A stretch of 64,000 nt of DNA. Origin: Epiperipatus broadwayi. Its lineage: Eukaryota > Onychophora > Udeonychophora > Euonychophora > Peripatidae. Positions within the stretch are counted from its first letter, which is position 1, and every line of letters starts with the position of its first letter. Below, piece after piece: positions 54,739-64,000 of this stretch. A program made the position numbers and the translations under genes. The notes under the pieces were generated by a model that was not told the DNA's origin, did no database searches, and saw only the letters and a list, made by a program, of their open reading frames with translations. Where the stretch lies: NCBI GenBank assembly GCA_028023455.1, contig JAQFVV010000055.1, positions 5,426,030-5,490,029 of the forward strand, written 5' to 3'.

Positions 54739-55295
54739 GTGCCGAGAGTTTACCTCAAAATAATTCCCAATCTACTAACAAATAGACCCATATTCATCAC
54801 AATGAATCATAAAGTTGTCCCTGGGTTTGATCCTCTCATCTCGATCCCTCAGGGATCTCCACTCAGCATGCTATTATTTATAGTATATATTAATCTGCTG
54901 CTGATAGTGAAAAATCATTTCCAGAAGTATATGTGCTGACCATTGGATGAGAGATAAGGCACATCAGTTATATGGATGATGTACTTGTCTGTCTCCCTTC
55001 CGGCAAATATATATCCAAATTAGAAAAAATTATATCCAATTACACCAACAAATTTAAACTGAAATTTAACATGACCAAATCAGCCACGAGGAAATTGCTG
55101 AATGGAAAGAAAATAAAAACCAACTTCATGACAAATCCACAAAAATTTCTACATTTTGATTTTTACAAATCAAATAGACTGATGAGGCACCAAATTGGAA
55201 AAACACTACTAAGCCCTGGACAATCACTTCACTTACCAGGCTATACATCTCATTACAAGGTAAAGTCACACTACTCAACTCGCTGGTGTTCCTGA
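54739..55295 (+). pseudogene. LINE-Y reverse transcriptase palm, frameshifted
   Basis: The first frame ends after S-I-P-Q-G-S-P-L-S-M-L-L-F-I-V-Y-I. After a frameshift, a second frame from 54972 starts at the catalytic Y-M-D-D and continues K-F-K-L-K-F-N-M-T-K-S-A, the thumb entry. YMDD rather than YADD is less usual in LINEs. Confidence 0.75.
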
Positions 55296-55681
55296 AAATT
55301 ACCTATTTCCTGGCTAGGATATGCCCATCCCAAAAAATTTATTCAAAAAGTAAATGCCTTTTGTACTAAATCGTTTTGGGGGTGAAAGGTTGCCGCTAAC
55401 AATCTCCAAACATTGCAAACATCAAGAAGACTTAATGGCCTTTTGCTCCACTCTATTAAAACACTAATCATACAAAACAACTATAACTCACTATTTAATA
55501 TAACAGACAAATACCCAACCTTATCATCCAAAGAAGACATTACCCTTATGGACTGGCCTCCACCAGCTAACAACAAGTGGATTGAGTTTCTATATACAAA
55601 TATACAAAAGGTAATTGACTTAAAAAAAAACCCATCACAAATAAAATAAAATACTGGACAGCACATAAATTACTAAATGGA

Positions 55682-56275
55682 GTGAAACACACAATTGATA
55701 GAAAATTGGACATCACCAATCAACAACTAATATATAAATCTTGTTGTTGGTTCCTTGAACCAAAGTACCAAGATTTCATCATCAAATATTACTTGGACTC
55801 CCTTCCCATGAATGCCTTCCTGACACACCAAAGAAACATAAAGAAAATAGACCCTATGTGCCAGTTGTGCGGCAGGGAAGAGGAATCCTTTGATCATATA
55901 TTTATAAGATGCAATAATCTAAATTACCATCGAGCACTCATTACAAGATGGATAAACAATCCATTTGGGCAATTTATACCCATTAAAAGATGCATCAAGC
56001 AAGGCGTTTATGCAGAAATAAGGCTTACAGTTTTCATGTACTTCACATTACGGTGCATACGATGTAAAATCACTATCGGGAAATTGGTAGTTCTGCAGGG
56101 AATGGAACTAAGGAAAATCATAGAAAAAATCAAACAAAGAGACAATTTAATAGCTCCAGATTATTTAATAAATGCCACTTGGATTGTTAAGTCTACAGAA
56201 TTAAACTGCCGGGGAAGCATCTACATACATAGAAATAGATACGTTAAAACTGTATTATTCACATCTGAAATGTAG
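55682..56275 (+). pseudogene. LINE-Y C-terminal domain with CCHC zinc knuckle, open 197 codons
   Basis: A continuous frame with C60-X2-C63-X8-H72-X4-C77, the zinc knuckle found after LINE RT domains and thought to bind RNA. Before it lies L-P-M-N-A-F-L-T-H-Q-R-N-I, typical of the segment leading to this knuckle. Hydrophobic helices follow. A frame break near 55650 separates it from the part at 55413-55649 (D-K-Y-P-T-L-S-S-K-E-D). It is a fragment of the LINE, not a host gene. Confidence 0.78.
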
Positions 56276-56495
56276 TGAAACAAGATAAATAAATTTATGT
56301 TATATTGTATTGGGATGTAATAACAAATTTGTATATTGGTTTGTATAGTATAATAAATTTTCTCTTAATAATCCCAAAACACTAATGCATTTATGTTACA
56401 TAATTCATTAACTACTGTTTATCTCAGTATTCTTGGAATTAATATTCCTTATATTCCAATTATTACACAAATGACAGAAGACAGTAAGGTAAAAG

Positions 56496-56818
56496 AAACA
56501 TCATATGATCCCTATTTTTTATGCTTACACAAGCTGTTAAAATAATAGCAAACTTTCCATACAGTAGTACCACTCAGTGCAAGCCAGAGTAATCAATGAA
56601 TGCAAGGTGTGTGCATAAAATCCCTATCTAGTGCCTACCCATAACAATATCCCCAGACTAGTTTCTAGCTTGTGAGTTTTAATTAACTAAAAAGGAAAAG
56701 GGTGGATGCTAGGGGGTTGCATTAGATCCTAAGATCTAGGTATATTGCTTTCAGATGCACAAACCTTCTTGCATATATCGAGTATTCTAGTTTGCACTAG
56801 GTGGTACTATTGTATGAG
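56496..56818. mobile_element. Family B element, copy 10
   Basis: Foldback copy with leader AAACATCATATGATCCC, inverted ends TTTCCATACAGTAGTACC / GGTGGTACTATTGTATG and ATAAAATCCCTATCTAGTGC. The central ribozyme is lost. It ends where LINE-G begins. Confidence 0.7.
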
Positions 56819-57191
56819 GTAGAGAAAAAAATGAAAAGTGGAAAGGCAAGAGGTTTAGATGGATGGGCAGCAGAGATGGTAATGAATTTAGGATATAGGG
56901 CAAAAGTAAAGTTATTATCCTGTTTTAATAAAATAGCACAGAATAGAGTTTTCCCAAGTAGTTAGTGTAATACAAGAGTAAGATTATTATTTAAAGGAAA
57001 GGGTAAGAATCATAGAAAGTTGAATAATTATAGACCGATAGCGGTAACATCAGTTTTATATAAAGTTTTCTCGTATGTGGTGGCTAGTAGAGTTGTAAAA
57101 TGATGGAAGGGAATAATGTATGGGGGGGATGCAAGGACGTTTTAGATTAGATAGGTATATAGGAGATAGTTTATTTGTAGTTACATAACTT

Positions 57192-57953
57192 ATGGATATG
57201 TGTAGGAATTCAGGTAAACAGTTATATATGAGTTTTATAGATATAGAGAAGGCATATGATAGAGTAAATAGAAATAGATTATGGATAAGTTTAGCAAATT
57301 TTGGAATGGATGAAGCTTTAATAGATATTAAGAAATTATATGAAAATAATTATTATATATATCAATTAGGGAATATAGAAACAGTTAAAGTTAAAAATGG
57401 GGTAGGACTAAGGCAAAGATGCCCTATGTCACCTATTTTGTTTGTATTGTATTTGAGTGAAATGGAAAGAGCAATAGAAAAATTAGGAAGAGGGATAGAG
57501 ATACCGTTAATAGGTAGTAAGGGAGTATATATTTTGTTAGGTCTTTTTTTTGCGGATGATATATTTTTGTGTGCAGAAAGAAGAGAAGATATGGAAGTTA
57601 TGCTGAGGACATGTGCAAGGGTGGATAAAGAGATGGGGATTAAATTTAGTAAAGAAAAATCAAATATAATGATGGTTAATACTGGGGAAAGAGAAGATAT
57701 AGAATTTTTATTGTGGGATATTAAGTTAAGTGTGGTGAATAGATATAGTTATTTGGGAATTATTTTAAGTAATCAGAAAAATTATTTGGATGAATGGGAG
57801 AAAAAATTAATAAATGAAGCAAAGAAAAGAAAGGGATTGATAAAGAAATTAACAGTGTTGCCATATAATAAATATGATGTAGCTAGAATTATATGGAAAG
57901 GAATTGCAGTAGCAGGGGTAATGATGCATTATATGTTAGTAAAGAGGTATTAA
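57192..57953 (+). pseudogene. LINE-G reverse transcriptase core, open 253 codons
   Basis: Palm motif A FIDIEKAYDRV places the first catalytic aspartate at residue 17. Motif B is GLRQRCPMSPILF at 72-84, where the usual QG is QR, likely a damaging change. Motif C is FADD with aspartates 122 and 123. K-E-K-S-N and Y-L-G-I (187-190) follow. The enzyme would copy element RNA at a nicked target. The start ATG is merely the first in an interrupted frame. Confidence 0.88.
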
Positions 57954-57994
57954 ATTAATTAGAAAAAGTTCAAAGTGAAGTAGGAAAATATGCA

Positions 57995-58369
57995 TTGGAT
58001 GCAGATGTATGGACAGCAAGGGAAGCAATTCAAGGAGAAATGGGATGGTCAAGTTTTCATATGAGAGATGCAAAAAGTAAAATGAAAATGTTTGGTAGAT
58101 TGCAGTTTATGGATAATAAAAGAATACCCAAAATAGTATTTAATTGGGTTATGAGTAAAGGGCAGATAACAAGATGGGTGAAAAAGGTAATGTGGTATGC
58201 AAAAGATTTGGATAAAGAATTTATATCAGTATATTTGTACAAAAGATGGGATGATTGTGTTAAGAGGATTGTTGAGTGTTGTAGTAGTAAGGAATGGGAT
58301 AAAAGAATAGATTTATTAATAAAGAATAGGGAGTTAGAGAGATGGAGAAATAGTATGGAGAGTAAATAG
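57995..58369 (+). pseudogene. LINE-G post-RT region, open 124 codons
   Basis: The frame has A-R-E-A-I-Q-G-E-M-G-W-S-S-F, a block found in the thumb/linker of this LINE type, and ends E-L-E-R-W-R-N-S-M-E. It is separated from the RT core by one stop and a frameshift. The second half is also present, more decayed, at 51.84-52.02 kb. Confidence 0.7.
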
Positions 58370-58479
58370 ATTTTAAATATATATATAGAAATAAACAGAA
58401 TATTAGGTGTGAGTTAATATATGATAATAGTAAAGAAGTTAGTTTATTGTTTAAGACTCGGAATGGGATCTTTATTTAC

Positions 58480-58776
58480 AAGAGAATATACATGTAAATG
58501 GAAAAATATGAGTGATTTATTTTGTAAATTATGAAAGGAAGGAATAGAAAATATTAGGCATTTGTTAATTGAATGTAAATGCTTGAAAATAGAAAGGATA
58601 CATATAATGAAGTTATGGAAGAATAAATATGAAAAAAGTGATTATACAGAAAGTGAATTATTGGTTTTTATGTTGGGTTTGGGAAAAGATAAGGGATATT
58701 TAGATATAAAGGTTATAGAGTTGACAAAGATTATGTTATGGAAATGGGATGATGCAGAATATGGGAAAATTTAGAG
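58480..58776 (+). pseudogene. LINE-G zinc-knuckle C-terminus
   Basis: Frame C-K-L-(stop)-K-E-G-I-E-N-I-R-H-L-L-I-E-C keeps three of the four knuckle ligands; a TGA stop replaces the second cysteine. It then runs open to W-K-W-D-D-A-E-Y-G-K-I. The 3' tail with GTGGCTAACAGGTTTATCTG follows. Confidence 0.7.
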
Positions 58777-58889
58777 TGTGGAATGGAAAATAAAGTGGCT
58801 AACAGGTTTATCTGGGCATAATTGCTGAGATATTCTTCACTTCGTTTAAGGAGAAGCCACAATACATCATATTACATCACATTACACCA

Positions 58890-59425
58890 TTAGTGTTTTA
58901 AGGTAAGAGAAAATGGAAAAAGGAAAGAACCGAAAGAAGAAGAGAAATTTTTTTTAAATATATGAAATATGCAAATGAATTTAAACTATAATAAATAATT
59001 TACAGATTATATATATATTCATTCTTTAAAATGAAATATATTCAATTTATAGACAACTAAATACTTAAAATATATAAATAATAAATTTATTAATATCTAA
59101 TCGATAATCATTATGAAATATATATATATATATTCATACACAACAGTAACAAACCTGAAACAATAAATGTGAATTATTATGCCTTCACCAATCACGTGAT
59201 CTTTTTAGGATCATTTTGATTTTATTTATTTATTAATCAGCTTAAATATTAATAATCTATTAACCATGTTAAAGGAAATGTAAAAAAAAATAAAAACAAA
59301 CCCTATTTCTCCACCCAGCTGCATTAACGTTTCAACCAAAAGACCGGTTATCATTAGAAATTACAGCAAAATGTTTTCCTCCAAAACAGAAATGTTAAAA
59401 ATCATTTGCATATCTGACCAAAATA
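58890..59425. other. AT-rich spacer, no gene seen
   Basis: TA-rich microsatellite near 59110-59130. Nothing else recognised. Confidence 0.4.
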
Positions 59426-59429
59426 TCAT

Positions 59430-60010
59430 AAACGAATTTGTGGATTCCATCCAAGTGCTGGAATCACTAGTGGCTTTATTAAACTTTTCAATTCACCAAC
59501 CATATCGTTTATGTTTTGTGTTCCTCCACACTGGTATAAATCAATGACTACTAAATTTCATTTCTGAAGTGGATGGGTGCAGTAACCAAGAATTGTCCAT
59601 CATCTATTTATTTATTTAGTATATAGATTTAAATAGCTTAACTATTAACAAAATATCATAAAGAAACCTGTAAAAATCGCACACAGGAGATAGATATACT
59701 AGTGGTTTATTAGGTCCTTGAATTCTTCTGTGACTGTAACTCTAAATTCATCAGTCATTAACTACATGGTTCATAGTTTTTATTCGTCCATATTTACAAA
59801 CATCAGTGACTGATAAATTCCATTTATAAATCAGATAAGTGCAATGATCACAGGTTGTTGATAAATTCCATTTATGAAGCAGATGAGCACAATGATCATA
59901 GGTTGGCCTGATTCTTGACAAGACTCCAATTGCATCCAGGAAGATCAAATCCAGTTGACTTTACTATAGGATCCGGAAAAAGAAATTTATTTGCAATCTC
60001 ATAAGAATTC
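59430..60010 (-). pseudogene. LINE C-terminal pieces, minus strand, tandemly duplicated
   Basis: Minus-strand frames give S-T-G-F-D-L-P-G-C-N-W-S-L, H-L-L-H-K-W-N-L-S-T, and M-N-H-V-V-N-D, the same block as 42.2-42.55 kb. The H-K-W-N-L segment appears twice (59822 and 59860 regions), and a third, more decayed copy lies at 59430-59590. Confidence 0.6.
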
Positions 60011-60059
60011 CATTTTTATGCCGTAATTCTTTGATTGTAGATTCTTGGTTGAACTTCAC

Positions 60060-60480
60060 AAAAGGGTACTTGATTTGAGTAGAATCTTAGATGATGAAAC
60101 TATATCTTGAATTATTGGCAAGTTCAATCTACTTAACAAATTTTTACATAGGAAGCAATATCTTGTGGAGAGATATGTGAAAGAACAGAATATTAGTGCA
60201 AAGGGGTAGACTTAAGAGTATCAATAATATTTCCTTAAGGGGGACTTGATTTGAGTAGAGTCTTAGATGATGGGACTATTTCTTGAGTTATATGACAAGT
60301 TCAATCTTCTAACAGTTTTTTTTTTTATATAAGAAGCAATATCTGGTGGAAGGATATATGAAAGAACAGGAAGCTACTGCAAAGTGTACCAATAATACTT
60401 CTCATGGCAATATTTAATTGAATATCTTGATGTTTAGTGTAATAAGTTTTCTCCAAACATGGGTGACCTATTCACCAGCA
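60060..60480 (-). pseudogene. LINE post-RT fragment, duplicated, minus strand
   Basis: Two roughly 170-bp direct copies share TTGATTTGAGTAGA, TCTTAGATGATG and GAAGCAATATCTTGTGGA. The minus strand reads V-W-R-K-L-I-T-L-N-I, then M-R-S-I-I-G-T-L and the L-P-V-L-S-Y-I-type block. It is probably the upstream part of the minus-strand LINE at 59.4-60.0 kb. Confidence 0.5.
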
Positions 60481-60539
60481 GAATACGCTAAGGTCAAGGA
60501 AGCTGTCAATAAAGTATTTGCATCACAACTCCATGTAGC

Positions 60540-60975
60540 GCAACCAAGGAAGATTTTAGCAATGTCTCATCATCAATAGTATTCTGTCCCATGGACAGAT
60601 CCAGAGAGAAGTCACATCACTAATTTATCCATTTTTTCTATTCTGTTCTCTTCATTGCCCAGCTCTTCAATTCCATGTAACTTCCCATTTCTTATATCAT
60701 CCAATAATGTTAATCTTTTCCATCCTTCTTGTTTTCACTAACTATTCCCTGAAAATACCTTTCATTAAACTATACTTTCTTCCTAATATATGTCTAATCC
60801 AGCTTCTCTTTTTATAATGTCCTCAACAGATCTTTTTTCATTTCCTTTTTCAAAACTTCATGGATTTTTTTCCAAGATTACATCTCAAAGACTTCCATTT
60901 TGTTCCTAATTTTATTACTCATTGTCTACACTTCACAACTATATAATAGTTCATCTAGAAAGATCAAACTAGCTA
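60540..60975 (-). pseudogene. LINE C-terminal fragment, minus strand
   Basis: Minus-strand frames give M-S-N-K-I-R-N-K-M-E-V-F-E-M, R-S-W-I-R-H-I-L-G-R-K-Y-S-L-M-K-G-I-F-R-E, then K-W-E-V-T-W, similar to the E.W..WGH.LRHD.LL...EG block at the end of LINE ORFs. Many stops. Confidence 0.5.
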
Positions 60976-60979
60976 GCTT

Positions 60980-62020
60980 TTTTACTGGATCTGGAAAAAG
61001 AAATTTGTTTGGAACTTCGATAAGAAATCTATTTTTAATTTCGTAATTATTCAATATCTATTTTTAATGCCATAATTATTCAATTGTAGACAAATATCCA
61101 ATAAGAGGATTTTGATTTGTACGTGTTTAACTGATAAAAGTATACCTTAAATTAATTCTTTTATAGGAATGTATTTAAATTCGTATTTTCATTTTATCAA
61201 TATGATATAAACATCTTTTAGGTAATAAACTAATATTAAGCATTTGAATCTCATTTATACATAATTAATAATAAAATGGGGGGGGGGGGCTGTTAAAACG
61301 TTTCTGCTTTGGGCTCGCTCTGCATAAATATTTACTTAAGAGTTTGGGGTTAAAAACACTTACCAGACTCTCATTCACAGATCGCAATTTTTAATTTTAT
61401 TTAAAAGGTAAACGGACTAAGACTCATAAGTGTATATATACCTATAGTTGTAGAAATACCACTCCCCACCCTCACCCACCCGCCTCGTCTAAAACCTATT
61501 GTATCTCAATACTTTAACCGATATCTGACTGATTTAAAATGTCTGAGATTTTCTTTAATCCTCCGGCTAAAAATAGTTAATTAAGTGCCTAAGAGAGGCG
61601 GAGTTTGATGGTTAGTCTATCGTATCTCAGAACCAGTCTTATATATTCACATTCTGTTTTCATATAGATTTTTACTTTAAGATATAGTTTCGTGGGTGTA
61701 ACTTTAATTAAACATTGAGAGCTTTGCTTTTATTTGAAAATTAGTCACAGTTCAAGCATTCGTTATAAATTGCTCGAGTTGTTTATGATTTATGAATTAT
61801 AGTTTAGATAGATTTTAACAATATTGGCTTAAAATATTTTTGGCAACTGTTTTCGGGGGAGGGAAAACGAAGCGACAAGAATAAACAAATAAAACTGCAC
61901 TATTTCCTTAAATAGATACGCGGATTTAGTCGGACAATTCTCAAGAACGTTAAGAACTAAATTACATAGCTTTATGGTAAAAAAAAAAAAAAAAAACTTC
62001 CGCGATAGCAAATGTCAGGA
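60980..62020. other. Spacer upstream of HSP70, no gene seen
   Basis: G-run near 61278-61289. No repeat family from the rest of the window was recognised in the last 600 bp. Confidence 0.4.
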
Positions 62021-62030
62021 ATGTAAACAT

Positions 62031-62038
62031 TTCCAGAA
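62031..62038 (+). promoter_or_regulatory. Possible distal heat-shock element
   Basis: TTCCAGAA is a perfect TTC-nn-GAA dyad about 270 bp upstream of the TATAAAG box. A single dyad can occur by chance, so it only adds to the closer elements. Confidence 0.3.
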
Positions 62039-62221
62039 ATGGCATCGCTCACAACTGAATTAATAATCTGGTAAAGTTACTTTTTTTAATTAGTAATGAT
62101 TACTGACGTCAAAAATAAATTGAAAAGAATAAAGAATTTTATTTGTGTATATTGCGATCCGTATTAACTGTATTTTTATTTTTTTAGCGAAGTTTGTTCT
62201 TATAGAGTTTTTAGAATAATA

Positions 62222-62231
62222 GTCACGTGAC
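62222..62231. promoter_or_regulatory. Palindromic E-box near HSP70
   Basis: GTCACGTGAC is a 10-bp palindrome around CACGTG, a binding core for bHLH-zip factors. It sits 76 bp upstream of TATAAAG. Its use in this promoter is inferred from position only. Confidence 0.3.
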
Positions 62232-62286
62232 ACGAAGTGAGGTTTTGATTTGAAATTTAAAAAGAACGCGCACGCCGAATTTGGTC

Positions 62287-62313
62287 TTTCTAGAATAGCA
62301 AGTGCGTATAAAG
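62287..62313 (+). promoter_or_regulatory. HSP70 core promoter: heat-shock element dyad plus TATA box
   Basis: TTTCTAGAAT at 62287-62296 is an inverted pair of heat-shock-factor half sites (TTC, 2 bp, GAA). TATAAAG follows at 62307-62313, about 160 bp before the ATG. This predicts a start near 62340 and a 5' UTR of roughly 130 nt, normal for HSP70. A second TTC-AA-GAA dyad lies at 62328-62335, near the predicted start. Another TATA-like string, TATATAAA at 62413-62420, would leave a UTR of only about 30 nt and is less likely. HSF binding is inferred. Confidence 0.6.
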
Positions 62314-62474
62314 TTTGAATAAGTTTCTTCAAGAACTGACTTTACCTTAAAAAAATTTTTGTTCGAGATAACGAGCTTTTTGTAAAGTTAAAAAAATAAT
62401 ATAGTCACTCTGTATATAAATCGTAAACGCAATATTCAGATTTAAAACCCTGTGTATGATCGTCTTTCTAAACA

Positions 62475-64000
62475 ATGTCACGAGGAAAAGTTCCAGCGAT
62501 TGGGATCGATCTTGGTACGACTTATTCGTGTGTTGGCGTTTTTCAACATGGGAAGGTGGAAATTATTGCTAATGATCAGGGAAATCGAACAACTCCCAGC
62601 TATGTTGCTTTTACTGACACCGAAAGATTAATCGGTGATCCGGCCAAAAGTCAGGTTGCGATGAATCCCGAGAATACTGTATTTGATGCTAAGCGACTTA
62701 TTGGAAGAAAATTTGACGACCCGCCTGTTCAAGCCGACATGAAACACTGGCCATTCAAAGTTATCAATCAAAATGGTAAGCCGAAAATTAAAGTTGAATA
62801 CAAGGGGGAAACAAAAGTTTTCGCGCCTGAAGAAATTAGTTCCATGGTTTTAACGAAAATGAAGGAAACCGCCGAAGCTTACTTAGGCAAAAAAGTGAAA
62901 GATGCGGTCGTTACTGTACCGGCATATTTTAACGATTCACAACGTCAGGCCACAAAAGACGCCGGAGCTATTGCAGGATTAAATGTGCTTAGAATTATTA
63001 ATGAACCTACAGCGGCTGCTTTAGCTTATGGATTAGATAAGAATCTAAAAGGAGAGAAAAATATTTTAATTTTTGATTTGGGAGGGGGCACATTTGATGT
63101 CTCTATACTTACAATTGACGAAGGGTCCATGTTTGAAGTCCGTTCAACTGCAGGTGATACACATTTGGGTGGCGAAGATTTCGATAATCGTCTAGTGAAT
63201 CATTTCGTGGAAGAATTCAAACGTAAACACAAGAAAGATGTTTCTACCAGTGCTAGAGCCATTCGTCGACTTAGAACTGCCTGTGAACGCGCCAAGAGAA
63301 CCTTGTCCAGCAGCACTGAAGCAAACATCGAGATAGATGCGCTTTTTGAAGGTATTGACTTTTATTCTAAAATTAGCCGCGCAAGATTCGAAGAATTGAA
63401 TATGGATTTGTTTCGATCTACGTTAGTACCCGTAGAAAAATCTCTTACCGATGCCAAAATAGATAAAATTCGTATCAACGATGTTGTACTCGTTGGGGGT
63501 TCGACTAGAATTCCCAAAATTCAAAAAATGCTTAAAGATTTTTTTAATGGAAAAGATTTAAATATGTCTATAAATCCTGACGAAGCAGTAGCATATGGAG
63601 CGGCAGTGCAAGCTGCCATTTTGAGTGGAGATCAAAGCGAAGCCGTGAAAGATGTTCTTTTGGTCGACGTTGCACCTTTATCACTTGGAATTGAGACTGC
63701 TGGTGGAGTAATGACGAAACTTATTGAACGTAACAGCCGTATTCCTTGTAAAACGTCCAAAACATTTACTACTTACGCTGATAACCAACCGGGTGTTACA
63801 ATACAAGTCTACGAAGGCGAGCGAGCAATGACTAAAGACAATAATCTTTTGGGTACATTTGAGCTGAATGGAATCCCACCTGCACCAAGAGGAATTCCCC
63901 AAATCGACGTCACTTTTGATATTGATTCTAACGGCATTTTAAATGTATCTGCAGTTGATAAAAGTACTGGAAAGTCGAATAAAATTACTATCACTAATGA
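62475..64000 (+). CDS. HSP70: Cytosolic HSP70 chaperone, 5' 508 codons, cut by window end
   Basis: An uninterrupted reading frame begins at an ATG in AAACAATG context and runs off the window after 508 complete codons, against about 640 residues for the family. Hsp70 is an ATP-dependent chaperone that binds and releases unfolded clients with J-protein and exchange-factor partners. All three family signatures are visible: IDLGTTYS near residue 10, [12 protein letters not shown] near 199-210, and [14 protein letters not shown] near 337-350. The ATPase domain is complete, and the start of the substrate-binding domain follows, including [12 protein letters not shown] and [15 protein letters not shown]. 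There is no N-terminal signal or transit peptide, so the protein should be cytosolic/nuclear. There is no intron in the visible 1.5 kb, as expected for stress-inducible members, and a heat-shock promoter lies just upstream. GC content is clearly higher than in the surrounding DNA. The missing C-terminus would show whether it ends in EEVD. Family assignment is secure. Confidence 0.97.
   Translation, partial: MSRGKVPAIGIDLGTTYSCVGVFQHGKVEIIANDQGNRTTPSYVAFTDTERLIGDPAKSQVAMNPENTVFDAKRLIGRKFDDPPVQADMKHWPFKVINQNGKPKIKVEYKGETKVFAPEEISSMVLTKMKETAEAYLGKKVKDAVVTVPAYFNDSQRQATKDAGAIAGLNVLRIINEPTAAALAYGLDKNLKGEKNILIFDLGGGTFDVSILTIDEGSMFEVRSTAGDTHLGGEDFDNRLVNHFVEEFKRKHKKDVSTSARAIRRLRTACERAKRTLSSSTEANIEIDALFEGIDFYSKISRARFEELNMDLFRSTLVPVEKSLTDAKIDKIRINDVVLVGGSTRIPKIQKMLKDFFNGKDLNMSINPDEAVAYGAAVQAAILSGDQSEAVKDVLLVDVAPLSLGIETAGGVMTKLIERNSRIPCKTSKTFTTYADNQPGVTIQVYEGERAMTKDNNLLGTFELNGIPPAPRGIPQIDVTFDIDSNGILNVSAVDKSTGKSNKITITN

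Larger units (their letters stand above)
54240..56360 (+). mobile_element. Non-LTR retrotransposon with YMDD box (LINE-Y), decayed
   Basis: RT blocks in order in several frames: R-P-I-L-M-I-P-L-L-K-K-I-I-E-Q, F-I-S-K-D-Q-Y-A-R-K-G-K-S, L-D-V-E-A-A-L-N-Y-V (motif A, second residue altered), S-I-P-Q-G-S-P-L-S (motif B), Y-M-D-D-V-L-V (motif C), then a 197-codon C-terminal frame with a zinc knuckle. Upstream endonuclease is absent or unrecognisable. Clade not determined; the C-terminus recalls the L1/Tx1 group. Confidence 0.8.
56820..58880 (+). mobile_element. Non-LTR retrotransposon (LINE-G), best preserved LINE here
   Basis: Frames give M-K-S-G-K-A-R-G-L-D-G-W-A-A-E-M, then K-L-N-N-Y-R-P-I-A-V-T-S-V-L-Y-K-V-F (fingers), a 253-codon RT core, a 124-codon thumb/linker and a C-terminal zinc knuckle, then a short non-coding 3' tail shared with three other loci. 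Only a few frame breaks separate the parts. A 5' endonuclease region is missing, so it is 5' truncated. Confidence 0.85.

Noticed and set aside
63681-63994. Minus-strand frames inside HSP70
   Set aside because: Antisense shadows of the strongly coding HSP70 frame.

Overview
The window looks like nuclear DNA of an invertebrate animal with an AT-rich, repeat-dense genome. The evidence is an intronless, eukaryotic-type cytosolic HSP70 gene at the right edge, several clades of non-LTR retrotransposon, hAT-type cut-and-paste elements with 8-bp target duplications, tRNA-derived SINEs and many foldback repeats. Many repeat copies differ by CpG to TpG/CpA changes, which suggests a methylated germ line. 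I cannot name the species from sequence alone. No host gene other than HSP70 is supported, so about 62 kb is a gene desert filled with mobile DNA.

Layout. 1-12,400: AT-rich spacer with small foldback elements (1943-2187, 4145-4437, 6008-6310), a SINE (6673-6774) and a degenerate tandem array (7.4-7.8 kb). 12.4-15.2 kb: decayed Ty3/gypsy-like element whose pol is expanded by a 39-bp minisatellite. 15.3-32.9 kb: foldback retroelements, a TA-flanked DNA transposon (21574-22768), tandem arrays and a triplicated 0.45-kb unit (31.6-32.9 kb). 37.8-47.9 kb: RTE-like LINE broken by a foldback insertion, further LINE ends, and two hAT MITE copies. 47.9-53.6 kb: degenerate array, a 1669-bp element with 34-bp inverted ends and 8-bp target duplication, another hAT-like MITE, a LINE fragment and a probable solo LTR. 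54.2-61 kb: two further LINEs on the + strand and minus-strand LINE fragments. 62.2-64 kb: heat-shock promoter and HSP70, cut by the window end.

Main discovery. At least five different repeat families carry a motif that folds by eye as a type I hammerhead ribozyme: stem I, CTGANGA, stem II, GAAA, very short stem III, a UH cleavage site, then the other strand of stem I. The best copy (minus strand, about 39452-39513) keeps every conserved core base, a GTGC/GCAC stem II, a GTC cleavage site and a 6-bp stem I continued beyond an internal loop. It lies in a foldback element flanked by a 13-bp target duplication inside a LINE. A second copy of that family (6008-6310) also has a 13-bp duplication. 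Another family occurs as a head-to-tail dimer plus an inverted third copy (31.6-32.9 kb). This matches what is known of Penelope-like elements and animal retrozymes, which carry type I hammerheads with minimal stem III. No Penelope reverse transcriptase is recognisable here, so these copies look non-autonomous.

All folding and family assignments were made by eye. No search or folding program was run.
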